DNA of 19,913 nt from Candidatus Aphodoplasma excrementigallinarum (lineage in GTDB: Bacteria; Bacillota; Clostridia; UBA1381; UMGS1253), in assembly GCA_018713805.1 (NCBI GenBank), contig DVOF01000006.1:1-19913 (forward strand). Reading direction: 5' to 3'. Made by a program: the position numbers and the translations under genes. Numbering within the stretch: the stretch's first letter is position 1; each line of letters starts with the position of its first letter. Below are positions 5,734-13,859 of the stretch, one piece after another. The notes under the pieces are model-generated. The model was given only the letters and a program-made list of their open reading frames with translations, ran no database searches and was not told the DNA's origin.

Positions 5734-6334
5734 ACGCGGGCTGCTGCTTGTCGTATCCGGGCCGAGCGGCGCGGGAAAAGGCACGGTGTGCAAGCGCCTT
5801 GTGGAAAAGCGCAGCGACGTATTTCTGTCCATATCTGCCACGACGCGCGCGCCGCGCGCGGGCGAGGTGGATGGCAAGCACTACTACTTTATCAGCGAGG
5901 AAGAATTTACCGAGCGCATCCGGACGGGCGGCATGCTCGAACATGCGGTGTTCTGCGGTAACTATTACGGCACGCCGAAGCGGGCGGTCGACGACATGCT
6001 TGCGGCCGGGAAAAACGTCGTCCTCGAAATCGAGGTGCAGGGCGCGATGAAGGTGCGCAGCCATTACCCGGAGGGCGTGTATATTTTTGTGCTGCCGCCG
6101 TCGATGCAGGAGCTGCGCAAACGCCTGACCGAACGGGGCACGGAAACGCCTGAGGTCGTGGAGGAACGGCTCAGTACGGCTGCGTGGGAGTTTACGCATA
6201 TTCAGAAGTACAATTATATTTTACTTAACGACGATGTGGAAAAGGCCGTATGCAGGCTCGAGGCGATTATTGATGCCGAGCACTGCCGGACGGAAAGAAA
6301 TTTAAAATTTATTGAAGAGGTGTGTCAATCATGA
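5723..6334 (+). CDS. gmk: Guanylate kinase
   Basis: Gmk phosphorylates GMP to GDP with ATP, an essential step in guanine nucleotide supply. The 203-residue protein has the P-loop GPSGAGKGT at 13-21, the GMP-binding segment SATTRAPRAGEVDGKHYYF, and GNYYGTP in the lid region. Two in-frame ATGs lie close together, at 5717 and 5723. AGGAGG occupies 5711-5716, so it would abut the first ATG but sits 6 bases from the second; I therefore choose 5723. This start lies inside remA (11-base overlap), so translation is probably coupled. Its stop overlaps the rpoZ ATG as ATGA. Location next to rpoZ is standard in Firmicutes and many other bacteria. Confidence 0.97.
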   Translation: MQNKRGLLLVVSGPSGAGKGTVCKRLVEKRSDVFLSISATTRAPRAGEVDGKHYYFISEEEFTERIRTGGMLEHAVFCGNYYGTPKRAVDDMLAAGKNVVLEIEVQGAMKVRSHYPEGVYIFVLPPSMQELRKRLTERGTETPEVVEERLSTAAWEFTHIQKYNYILLNDDVEKAVCRLEAIIDAEHCRTERNLKFIEEVCQS

Positions 6335-6615
6335 TTTATCCACCAATCAGCGATTTGGTAAAAAAGACAAAGACGAGGTATTCGCTGGCGATTTTGACCG
6401 CGCGGCGTGCGCGCCAGCTCGGCGCGGACGAAGGCGGCGAGTTTGCCGGCAAGTTTGACGAGGCGATATTGGAGGCCATCGACGAAATCAACGAAGGAAA
6501 GGTAACGGCAAGGCCGAAGAATTACTACCTTGACCATATCGTTTCCCCGGAGCAGGAGGCCATTGAGAAGATGGAGAAGGCTCTGGAAGAGGAGCACAAC
6601 GCGGCGACGGAGTAA
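6331..6615 (+). CDS. rpoZ: DNA-directed RNA polymerase subunit omega
   Basis: The 94-residue omega subunit helps assemble RNA polymerase by binding the beta-prime subunit. The family core is visible as MIYPPISDLVKKTKTRYSL, then ILTARRARQL (residues 22-31) and the conserved FDEAILEAIDEINEGKV. The C-terminal third, with acidic and lysine-rich runs, is a likely helix and is variable in the family. ATG at 6331 overlaps the gmk stop codon (ATGA) and has AGAGG about 10 bases upstream; a GTG at 6322 would only add three residues and has poorer support. The gmk-rpoZ pair is one of the most conserved bacterial gene neighbours. Confidence 0.95.
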   Translation: MIYPPISDLVKKTKTRYSLAILTARRARQLGADEGGEFAGKFDEAILEAIDEINEGKVTARPKNYYLDHIVSPEQEAIEKMEKALEEEHNAATE

Positions 6616-6651
6616 GGCCGTACCACAGCAAACGGAAGGGAGGCGGGCAAC

Positions 6652-7863
6652 ATGCTGAAAGGAAAGTGTGTCGTAGTCGGCGTATGCGGCGGGATTGCGG
6701 CGTATAAGGCCGCAGCAGTCGTCAGCGGGCTTGTCAAGCTCGGCGCGGAGGTACACGTCATCATGACGCAGGCCGCGCAGGAGTTTGTTGGCAAGCTCAC
6801 GTTCCAGACGCTGTCGCAGAACCTTGTGACGGACGAAATGTTTGCCGAGCCGAAGAAGTGGGACGTGGAGCACGTCGAGCTGGCGCAGAAGGCCGATTTG
6901 TTTTTAGTCGCGCCCGCGACGGCAAACACCATTGCCAAAATGGCAAACGGCATTGCCGACAACATGCTGACGTGCGTGTATCTGGCTACGCAGGCGCCCG
7001 TCCTGATTGCGCCTGCGATGAATAAAAATATGTATGAACATCCCGCGACGGTCGAGAACCTGCAAAAGCTTGCGGCGCGCGGGTGTAAATTCGTCGAGCC
7101 GGGCGAGGGGTTTCTCGCCTGCGGCGTGACGGGGAAGGGCCGCCTCTCCGAGCCGGAAGAGATTATCGAGGCGGTCGTGGACGAGATCGCATACGAAAAG
7201 GATTTGCGCGGGCTCAAGGTTTTGGTGAGCGCGGGCGCGACGCAGGAGCCGCTCGACCCGGTGCGCTATCTGACGAACCATTCGTCCGGCAAGATGGGCT
7301 ACGCGGTCGCGCGCGCGGCAAAGCGGCGCGGCGCGGACGTTGTGCTGGTGAGCGGGAAAACGGCGCTCGACCCGGTGCGCGGCGTGAAAATGCTGCAGGT
7401 CGGCAGCGCGCAGGAGATGCACGACGCAATCCTGTCGCAGAGCGCGAACTGCGATATTGTCGTCAAGGCGGCGGCGGTGGCGGACTATACGCCCGTGCAG
7501 ACGGCGGACCAAAAAATTAAAAAAGAGGACGGCGCGCTTACCCTGACGCTCCGGCGCACGCCGGACATCCTGGCTGAGCTGGGACGGGAAAAGCCGGCGG
7601 GGCAGGTGCTGGTCGGCTTCTGTATGGAGACGCAGGATTTGCTTTTGCATGCAAAGGAGAAGCTTAAAAGGAAAAATTGCGATTTGATTGTCGCAAACAA
7701 CCTCTTTACAGAGGGCGCGGGCTTCGGCGTGGATACGAACACGGTGACGATCCTTTCCGCGGACGGCGCGGCGGCGGAGCCGGGCAACATGCCGAAGGAG
7801 GAACTCGCGCATGTGATTTTGGACATGGCAAAGGAAAAATACGACGAAAAGAACGGGCTGTAA
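6652..7863 (+). CDS. coaBC: Bifunctional phosphopantothenoylcysteine decarboxylase/phosphopantothenate-cysteine ligase
   Basis: This 403-residue two-domain enzyme catalyses two consecutive steps of coenzyme A synthesis: CTP-dependent joining of cysteine to 4'-phosphopantothenate (CoaB) and FMN-dependent decarboxylation (CoaC). The N-terminal CoaC flavoprotein (about 1-180) shows GGIAAYK, the catalytic His74 in EHVELAQKADLFLVAPATA, PAMNKNMYEHP, and the active-site Cys157 in GFLACGVTGKGRL. The CoaB domain (about 185-400) shows LVSAGATQEPLDPVRY, the NHSSGKMG dimer/CTP region, the KKEDGALTLTLRRTPDIL lysine segment, and DLIVANNL. ATG at 6652 follows GGGAGG (6638-6643) by 8 bases. Gene order between rpoZ and priA is as in Bacillus. 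Confidence 0.97.
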   Translation: MLKGKCVVVGVCGGIAAYKAAAVVSGLVKLGAEVHVIMTQAAQEFVGKLTFQTLSQNLVTDEMFAEPKKWDVEHVELAQKADLFLVAPATANTIAKMANGIADNMLTCVYLATQAPVLIAPAMNKNMYEHPATVENLQKLAARGCKFVEPGEGFLACGVTGKGRLSEPEEIIEAVVDEIAYEKDLRGLKVLVSAGATQEPLDPVRYLTNHSSGKMGYAVARAAKRRGADVVLVSGKTALDPVRGVKMLQVGSAQEMHDAILSQSANCDIVVKAAAVADYTPVQTADQKIKKEDGALTLTLRRTPDILAELGREKPAGQVLVGFCMETQDLLLHAKEKLKRKNCDLIVANNLFTEGAGFGVDTNTVTILSADGAAAEPGNMPKEELAHVILDMAKEKYDEKNGL

Positions 7864-7893
7864 GCCCGTTTGTGATAAACGGAGGCGCAATAC

Positions 7894-10356
7894 GTGATTG
7901 CCGGTGTGATCGTTTCTAAAACCGCAAGGCAGGTCGATAAGGTGTTCGACTATGAAGTCCCGGACGATTTGCGCGCAAGCGTGCATATCGGGAGCCGCGT
8001 CGCCGTGCCGTTCGGCACCGGCGGCAGGCTGTGCGAAGGGTTTGTGCTCACTTTAAAAGCGCACTCGCAGGCGCAGGGCCTTAAGGCGGTGGCGCGCCTC
8101 TCCGGCGGGGAGGACGCGTTTGACGAAAAGGGCGCGGAGCTGATTTGCTGGCTGCGGGAAAAGACGCTGTGCAGCTACATCGACGCGGCGCGCCTGCTCA
8201 TACCGGCCGGGTCGGGCGTGCAGTATACGGCGTTTGTCCGGCTGACGGATATGGACAAGGAGCAGCGGGACGCGGCATTAAGGCGGTCGCCCGTGAAGCG
8301 GGAAATCGCCGCCGTACTGGAAGAGGCAGGCGGCGAACTGGAACTGGCGGAACTGTTGGCGCGGCTTAAACAGGACGTGCGCGCGCATGTCCGTGCGCTA
8401 CAGCAGATGGGGATAGCCATAATCGAACAGCGCGACAGCGTACACGTCCGCGCGCGGACGATGCGGTTTGTGTCGCTCGCGGTTACCGAAACTGAGGCGG
8501 CGGAAACGGCAGAGTCGCTGCAAAAGCGCGCGCCGAAGCAGGCGCGTATTCTCGATTTGCTGTGCGCAAACGAATGTATCGCCCTTGCCGACCTGGTGCA
8601 GCTATCCGGCGCAGGGCATGGCGCGGTGCGCGCGCTCGAGCAGAAGGGGCTGGTTGAAGTTTTTGAGCGCGAGGTGGGGCGCAGCCCCACGGACGGGAAG
8701 GCGGCTGAGACAGAAGCGTTTTTATCTCTGACCGACGAGCAGGAAGCCGCCTATCAGACGCTTGCGGCTTCAATGGAGGCTGGAAAGCCGGAGACCTTCC
8801 TACTCCACGGCGTGACGGGTTCTGGCAAGACGGAGGTGTACATGCACCTCATTGCGCGGGCGGTGTCACTGGGCAAAACGGCGATTGTGCTCGTGCCGGA
8901 GATTTCGCTCACGCCCATGATGACCAAACGGTTTTTGGCGCGCTTTGGCGGGCGCGTGGCGATTCTGCACAGTGCGCTTTCGCTCGGGGAGCGGTACGAC
9001 GAGTGGCGGCGTATCAAAAGTGGGGCCGTCGACGTGGTGGTCGGCGCGCGCAGCGCGGTGTTTGCTCCGCTGGATAATATTGGCGCTGTCATTGTTGACG
9101 AGGAGCACGAGGCGACGTATAAGTCGGAACTGTCGCCCCGCTACCATGCGCGCGACGTGGCGATGTTCCGTGCGCTCCAGCACGGCGCGGTGACGGTGCT
9201 TGCGTCGGCGACGCCCTCGGTCGAGAGCTATTATATGGCGCAGTCCGGGCGATACCGGCTGCTTGAGCTGCATGCGCGCGCGGGCGCGGTGCGGATGCCG
9301 GAGGTATATGTCGTCGACATGCGCCAGGAGCTGGAAAACGGCAACCGTTCCATGTTTTCCGACATGCTTGCACACGAGCTGCTCTACAATCTCGAGCACG
9401 GCGAGCAGAGTATTTTGTTTTTGAACCGGCGCGGGTTTTCGACATTTGTTTCGTGCCGGAGCTGCGGCTTTGTGGCAAAGTGCCCGCACTGTAACATATC
9501 GCTGACGTACCACCGGGCGACGGACAAATTGACGTGCCACTACTGCGGTTATACACACGCCAATTACAAGACGTGTCCCGAATGCGGAAGCCCATATATC
9601 AAGTATTTTGGCGCCGGGACGCAAAAGCTGGAAGAAGAACTGCAAAAACGCTTCGAGGGTGTCAAAACGGTGCGGATGGACATGGACACCACGGCGACGA
9701 AGCATGCGCATGAGACGCTGCTCGGCAGGTTTGAGCGCGGGGAGGCGGACGTGCTGGTCGGGACGCAGATGGTGGCAAAGGGGCTCGACTTCCACTCGGT
9801 CACACTGGTGGGCGTGGTGGCGGCGGATACGTCGCTCTATATTGATGATTATAAAAGCGCGGAGCGGACGTTTGGCCTGATCACACAGGTGTGCGGGCGC
9901 GCCGGGCGCGGCGCGCTCGAAGGGCGGGCTGTTGTGCAGACGTATACGCCGGAGCACAGCGCAATTGTTCACGCACAGAAGCACGACTATGCAGGCTTCT
10001 ACCATGACGAAATCAAGCTGCGCCACGCTATGTGGTACCCGCCGTTTTGCGAGATCGTGTCCATATTGGTGACGGGCGCGGACGAGGCGGTGACAGCGGC
10101 AAAGGCGGCGGGCATTGCGCGCTACGTAGGCGCGCGGCTGAAGGAGGAAGTCCCGGACAGGACGCTCCTGCTCGGCCCGGCGGCGGCCGGCGTTTCCAAA
10201 ATAAAAGACAAATACCGGTACCGCATCCTGATAAAATGTGCATGTGCGGACCGTTTAAATGACATATTATTTGATGTGATCGAGAATGCCGGGAAAGGGA
10301 AAAACAAAAAGCTGATCCGCGTCAGCGTGGATAAAAACCCCGGCAGTTTTGTATAA
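7894..10356 (+). CDS. priA: Primosomal protein N', replication restart helicase
   Basis: PriA recognises stalled forks and D-loops and reloads the replisome. The 820-residue protein begins with the 3'-DNA-binding domain (VFDYEVPDDL, GSRVAVPFG) and continues into a superfamily 2 helicase: Walker A GVTGSGKT at 306-313, Walker B DEEH at 402-405, then a zinc-binding insert from about 521 to 563 with four Cys pairs (CRSCG, CPHC, CHYCG, CPECG), and the later motifs GTQMVAKGLDFHSVTLV and QVCGRAGRG. Length is normal for a Gram-positive PriA. The start is GTG at 7894, 8 bases after GGAGG (7881-7885), giving MIAGVIVSKTARQVDKVFDY. It is 30 bases downstream of coaBC and 22 bases upstream of def. Confidence 0.97.
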   Translation: MIAGVIVSKTARQVDKVFDYEVPDDLRASVHIGSRVAVPFGTGGRLCEGFVLTLKAHSQAQGLKAVARLSGGEDAFDEKGAELICWLREKTLCSYIDAARLLIPAGSGVQYTAFVRLTDMDKEQRDAALRRSPVKREIAAVLEEAGGELELAELLARLKQDVRAHVRALQQMGIAIIEQRDSVHVRARTMRFVSLAVTETEAAETAESLQKRAPKQARILDLLCANECIALADLVQLSGAGHGAVRALEQKGLVEVFEREVGRSPTDGKAAETEAFLSLTDEQEAAYQTLAASMEAGKPETFLLHGVTGSGKTEVYMHLIARAVSLGKTAIVLVPEISLTPMMTKRFLARFGGRVAILHSALSLGERYDEWRRIKSGAVDVVVGARSAVFAPLDNIGAVIVDEEHEATYKSELSPRYHARDVAMFRALQHGAVTVLASATPSVESYYMAQSGRYRLLELHARAGAVRMPEVYVVDMRQELENGNRSMFSDMLAHELLYNLEHGEQSILFLNRRGFSTFVSCRSCGFVAKCPHCNISLTYHRATDKLTCHYCGYTHANYKTCPECGSPYIKYFGAGTQKLEEELQKRFEGVKTVRMDMDTTATKHAHETLLGRFERGEADVLVGTQMVAKGLDFHSVTLVGVVAADTSLYIDDYKSAERTFGLITQVCGRAGRGALEGRAVVQTYTPEHSAIVHAQKHDYAGFYHDEIKLRHAMWYPPFCEIVSILVTGADEAVTAAKAAGIARYVGARLKEEVPDRTLLLGPAAAGVSKIKDKYRYRILIKCACADRLNDILFDVIENAGKGKNKKLIRVSVDKNPGSFV

Positions 10357-10378
10357 ATGAGATAGGAGCGTGAAACAG

Positions 10379-10843
10379 ATGGCAATACGGTTTATCCGGG
10401 AGGAAGGCGACGACATCCTGCGGAAGAAGAGCCGCGAGGTTACTGTGTTTGACGAGCGGCTCCACACGTTGCTCGACGATATGTTTGATACCATGTACAG
10501 CGCAGAGGGCGTCGGGCTTGCGGCGGTGCAGGTCGGCGTGCTCAAGCGCGCAATCGTGATTGACACGCGCGGCGAAAACGAAAAGCTTGAGCTGATCAAC
10601 CCTGTGATTGTAAAGACGGAAGGCGAGCGGAAAACGGCGGAGGGCTGCCTGAGTGTGCCGGGCGTGCGCGGCTATGTGCTGCGTCCGGAGAAGGTGACGG
10701 TGCGCGCGAAAGACCGCTACGGCGAGGAGCACGAATACACGGGCGAGGACCTTTTGGCGCAGGCGTTCTGCCACGAGATTGAGCATCTTGACGGCGGGCT
10801 GTTCATTGACAAAGTGGTTGAGTTTATCGAGGACGACGAATAG
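10379..10843 (+). CDS. def: Peptide deformylase
   Basis: Def is the metal enzyme that removes the formyl group from the N-terminal methionine of new proteins. The 154-residue sequence has the three class motifs: GVGLAAVQVG at 44-53, EGCLSVPG with the metal ligand Cys90, and CHEIEHLDG with His132, Glu133 and His136. The position after LAA, often Pro, is Val here, which the general motif permits. A GTG at 10370 is in frame but only one base from AGGAG (10364-10368), whereas the ATG at 10379 is 10 bases away and gives the usual N-terminus MAIRFIREEG, so I choose ATG. It is followed by fmt, whose product adds the formyl group that Def later removes. Confidence 0.97.
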   Translation: MAIRFIREEGDDILRKKSREVTVFDERLHTLLDDMFDTMYSAEGVGLAAVQVGVLKRAIVIDTRGENEKLELINPVIVKTEGERKTAEGCLSVPGVRGYVLRPEKVTVRAKDRYGEEHEYTGEDLLAQAFCHEIEHLDGGLFIDKVVEFIEDDE

Positions 10844-10875
10844 GAGCGGTTTTGCCCGCAGGAGGGAGGAGCGGC

Positions 10876-11814
10876 ATGAGAATACTGTTTATGGGGACGC
10901 CGGACTTTGCGGCGGGATGTTTGGAGGCGCTTGTCGCGGCGGGACGCGAGGTCGTAGCGGCGGTGAGCCAGCCCGACCGCCCGAAGGGGCGCGGCCATAA
11001 GGTGCAGATGACGCCGGTACACGCATGCGCGCAGGCGCACGGTATCCCGGTTTATCAGCCGCAGGCGATTAAAAACGGAGAGCTCGATGAGGTGCTTGCG
11101 CAGACTGCACCCGACGTGATTGTCGTGGTGGCATATGGCAAAATTTTGCCGAAAGAAGTGCTCGACTATCCAAAGTACGGCTGTATCAACGTCCACGCCT
11201 CCCTGTTGCCGCGGTACCGCGGCGCCGCGCCGATCCAGTGGTGCATTATCAACGGCGAGCGGGAGAGCGGTATCACGACCATGTACATGGAGCAGGGGCT
11301 CGACACGGGCGACATGATTTTAAAGCGGCCGCTCGCACTTAGCGAGGATGAAACGGCTGGCACGCTGCACGACAAGCTAATGCGCCTCGGCGCGCAGACG
11401 CTTCTGGAAACATTGGACCAAATCGAGCAGGGCTGCGCGCCGCGGGAGAAGCAGGACGACAGCCTGAGCTGCTATGCGCCGCTGCTGCAAAAGGAAACGG
11501 CGCAGATCGACTGGAGCAAAAGCGCTCAGCAGGTGCGGAACCTGATCCGCGGTATGAGCCCGTCCCCGCTCGCATATACTACGTATAAAGGCGCACGGAT
11601 GAAAATCGGGCAGGCCGCGCTGGCGGACGGCGCACAGGCGGCGGAGCCGGGGACAGTCTTGCGCGCGGACAAAAATGGGCTGCTGGTGCAGTGCGGCGAC
11701 GGCGCGCTTTTAGCGCAGACCGTACAGTTTGAAGGAAAGAAGCTGATGCCTGTGAACGATTATCTTGCAGGCCATACAATTGAAACAGGCGTTGTTTTAG
11801 GCAGGGAGGAGTAA
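10876..11814 (+). CDS. fmt: Methionyl-tRNA formyltransferase
   Basis: Fmt transfers a formyl group from 10-formyltetrahydrofolate to initiator Met-tRNA. The 312-residue protein shows MRILFMGTPDFA at the start, the catalytic Asn105 and His107 in INVHASLLPRYRGAAPIQW, and the catalytic Asp143 in GLDTGDM; the C-terminal part (from about 205) is the tRNA-binding barrel domain. The ATG at 10876 is preceded by a GGAGGGAGGAG tract; the upstream in-frame start at 10852 would place the ribosome binding site inside the gene. It lies 32 bases after def and its stop codon is one base from the ATG of the following zinc peptidase gene. Confidence 0.97.
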   Translation: MRILFMGTPDFAAGCLEALVAAGREVVAAVSQPDRPKGRGHKVQMTPVHACAQAHGIPVYQPQAIKNGELDEVLAQTAPDVIVVVAYGKILPKEVLDYPKYGCINVHASLLPRYRGAAPIQWCIINGERESGITTMYMEQGLDTGDMILKRPLALSEDETAGTLHDKLMRLGAQTLLETLDQIEQGCAPREKQDDSLSCYAPLLQKETAQIDWSKSAQQVRNLIRGMSPSPLAYTTYKGARMKIGQAALADGAQAAEPGTVLRADKNGLLVQCGDGALLAQTVQFEGKKLMPVNDYLAGHTIETGVVLGREE

Positions 11815-11815
11815 T

Positions 11816-12514
11816 ATGCCGTTATATTATCCGTTTTTTGACAATACGTATCTTGTTTTTGTGCTGATTCCGCTTTTGATTTCCATTTGGGCAAGTATGC
11901 GGGTCAACACGACGTTTAAAAAATATTCCCAGTACAGCAATTCAAGAAATCTGTCGGCGGCGGAGGTCACACGAATGATCCTCGACCGCAACGGGCAGCA
12001 GGATGTACGCGTGGAGCGTGTGGGCGGCAACCTGACCGACCACTACGACCCGCGCAGCAACACGATCCGCCTGTCGGAGAGTGTGTACGACTCGACGTCG
12101 TGCGCGGCGATCGGCGTTGCGGCGCATGAGGCGGGCCATGCAGCCCAGCACGCAAAGGGCTATATCCCAATCAAAATCCGCAACGCGCTCGTTCCGGTGG
12201 CGAACGTCGCCTCTTACATTGCCATACCGCTCGTCCTGCTCGGGTTTATCATGGAGCTGGGCGGATTGGTCGATATTGCGATCGTCCTCTACGGCGCGGT
12301 GGTGCTGTTTTCGCTTGTTACGCTGCCGGTCGAGTTCAACGCGAGCCGGCGCGCAGTCGTTACGCTGGACGAATACGGGATTCTGACCGAGGAGGAGAAC
12401 GCGGCGGCCAAAAAGGTGCTCCATGCGGCAGCGATGACGTATGTTGCTTCCACGCTGGTTGCGCTCGGGAGCTTTTTGCGGATTTTGGTGCTGTTTGGGA
12501 GAAGGCGGGACTGA
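11816..12514 (+). CDS. Membrane-associated neutral zinc metallopeptidase (YugP family)
   Basis: The 232-residue protein belongs to the YugP-like putative neutral zinc metallopeptidases. It carries HEAGH at 104-108 (His104, Glu105, His108) and the downstream glutamate Glu173 in LPVEFNASRRA, a likely third ligand. Hydrophobic segments at about 10-28, 132-148, 150-172 and 212-228 indicate a membrane-embedded enzyme. The natural substrate of the family is not established. ATG at 11816 follows a GGGAGGA site inside the fmt end. It sits between fmt and rsmB, genes that are adjacent in Bacillus subtilis, and such insertion appears in Clostridia. A role in membrane protein quality control is a guess only. 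Confidence 0.9.
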   Translation: MPLYYPFFDNTYLVFVLIPLLISIWASMRVNTTFKKYSQYSNSRNLSAAEVTRMILDRNGQQDVRVERVGGNLTDHYDPRSNTIRLSESVYDSTSCAAIGVAAHEAGHAAQHAKGYIPIKIRNALVPVANVASYIAIPLVLLGFIMELGGLVDIAIVLYGAVVLFSLVTLPVEFNASRRAVVTLDEYGILTEEENAAAKKVLHAAAMTYVASTLVALGSFLRILVLFGRRRD

Positions 12515-12518
12515 GCCG

Positions 12519-13853
12519 ATGGGACAGAATAACGCGCGTAACTGCGCGCTCAAAACGCTTTATAAAATTGAACAGGAGGGCGCGTTTTCCAACATGGCGC
12601 TCAAGGAAACGCTGCACGGCAGTACGCTGAGTGTACCGGACCGGGGGCTTGTCACGACGCTCGTGTACGGCTGCGTGCGCTACCGGCGGTATCTCGACTA
12701 TGTGATCGCGCAGTTTTCGAGCGTAAAGCTCAAAAAGCTGTCGCCGTATGTGCTTCTGATTCTGCGGATGGGCGTGTATCAGATCATGAAGCTTGACCGC
12801 GTGCCGGACCGCGCGGCCGTCGATGAAAGCGTCAAGCTGGCGGCAAAGTATGCCTACCGCGCAAAGGGCTTTGTCAATGCGCTTTTGCGCAGGCTTGCGG
12901 CACAGAAAGTGCATATCCGCCTGCCGGAGGAAACGGCAGAGCGGCTTGGGGTCGCGTATTCCTACCCGGACGAAATTGTGTCAATGTGGCTTTCTGCTTA
13001 TGGGGAGGAGTTTACGGAGCAGCTGCTTGCGGCTGGAAACGAGAGCGCGCCCGCGACCGTGCGGGTCAATACGCTTAAGACGGACCGTGCGGCATTGACG
13101 GAATGCCTGCGCGGCGAGGGTGTCATGGCGCAGGAAACGTGCGTGGAAGATATGCTCTCTTTTACCGGCGCGGAGGTCGCTGCTCTGGACAGCTACCAGG
13201 AGGGGCTGTTTATCCCGCAGGGGATCGGCTCGTATTTTGCGGGCGCGGCTTTAAATCCGAATCCGGGCGACACGGTGCTCGATCTCTGCGCCGCGCCGGG
13301 CGGTAAGAGCACGCATTTGGCACAGCTCATGCAGAACCAGGGTAAGGTGTACGCCTTTGACATTCACGAACACAAGCTAAAGCTTATCGGGCAGAATGCG
13401 GCCCGGATGGGTATCAATATAATCGAAACGGCGTGTGCGGACGCATCCGTGCCGATGGAGCGGTTTTTCGGCTGCGCGGACGCGGTGTTGGTGGATGTGC
13501 CGTGCAGCGGGCTTGGCATCATCCGCAAAAAGCCGGACATCAAGTGGAGCTTTGACGCAGACGAGCAGCGCGCGCTTACGGAGCTGCAATACCGAATCCT
13601 GTCGGAGGCAGGACGGTATGTCAAACCGGGCGGGACGCTCGTCTACAGTACGTGTACGATAGCGCAGGCGGAGAACCAGGACGTGGTGGAGCGGTTTTTG
13701 CGCGAGAATGCGGCGTTCGCGCCCGACAGTTTGGAGCCATATTTGCCAAAAGAGCTGCAAAAGCCGACGGCGAAGGAAGGATATATCCAGTTTTTCCCGA
13801 ATACGGACGGGATCGACGGGTTTTTTCTATGCAGGATGAAACGGAAGGGCTGA
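12519..13853 (+). CDS. rsmB: 16S rRNA (cytosine-967-C5)-methyltransferase
   Basis: RsmB methylates C967 (E. coli numbering) of 16S rRNA with SAM. The 444-residue protein has an N-terminal NusB-like RNA-binding domain (NARNCALKTLYKIEQEGAF through about residue 130) and a C-terminal Rossmann methyltransferase with VLDLCAAPGGKSTHL around 250, DVPCSGLG with Cys329, and the catalytic Cys379 in YSTCT. Both cysteines of the m5C class are kept. ATG at 12519 comes 4 bases after the zinc peptidase stop; the ribosome site is weak (AAGGCGGGA), suggesting coupled translation. The frame is open upstream to 12441 but this lies inside the previous gene. It is followed closely by rlmN, another rRNA methylase. 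Confidence 0.96.
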   Translation: MGQNNARNCALKTLYKIEQEGAFSNMALKETLHGSTLSVPDRGLVTTLVYGCVRYRRYLDYVIAQFSSVKLKKLSPYVLLILRMGVYQIMKLDRVPDRAAVDESVKLAAKYAYRAKGFVNALLRRLAAQKVHIRLPEETAERLGVAYSYPDEIVSMWLSAYGEEFTEQLLAAGNESAPATVRVNTLKTDRAALTECLRGEGVMAQETCVEDMLSFTGAEVAALDSYQEGLFIPQGIGSYFAGAALNPNPGDTVLDLCAAPGGKSTHLAQLMQNQGKVYAFDIHEHKLKLIGQNAARMGINIIETACADASVPMERFFGCADAVLVDVPCSGLGIIRKKPDIKWSFDADEQRALTELQYRILSEAGRYVKPGGTLVYSTCTIAQAENQDVVERFLRENAAFAPDSLEPYLPKELQKPTAKEGYIQFFPNTDGIDGFFLCRMKRKG

Positions 13854-13859
13854 AACGAA

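Noticed and set aside
10520..10534. Val in place of Pro in the first Def motif (GLAAVQ)
   Set aside because: The family motif tolerates any residue there and all metal ligands are intact, so it is not a sign of inactivity.
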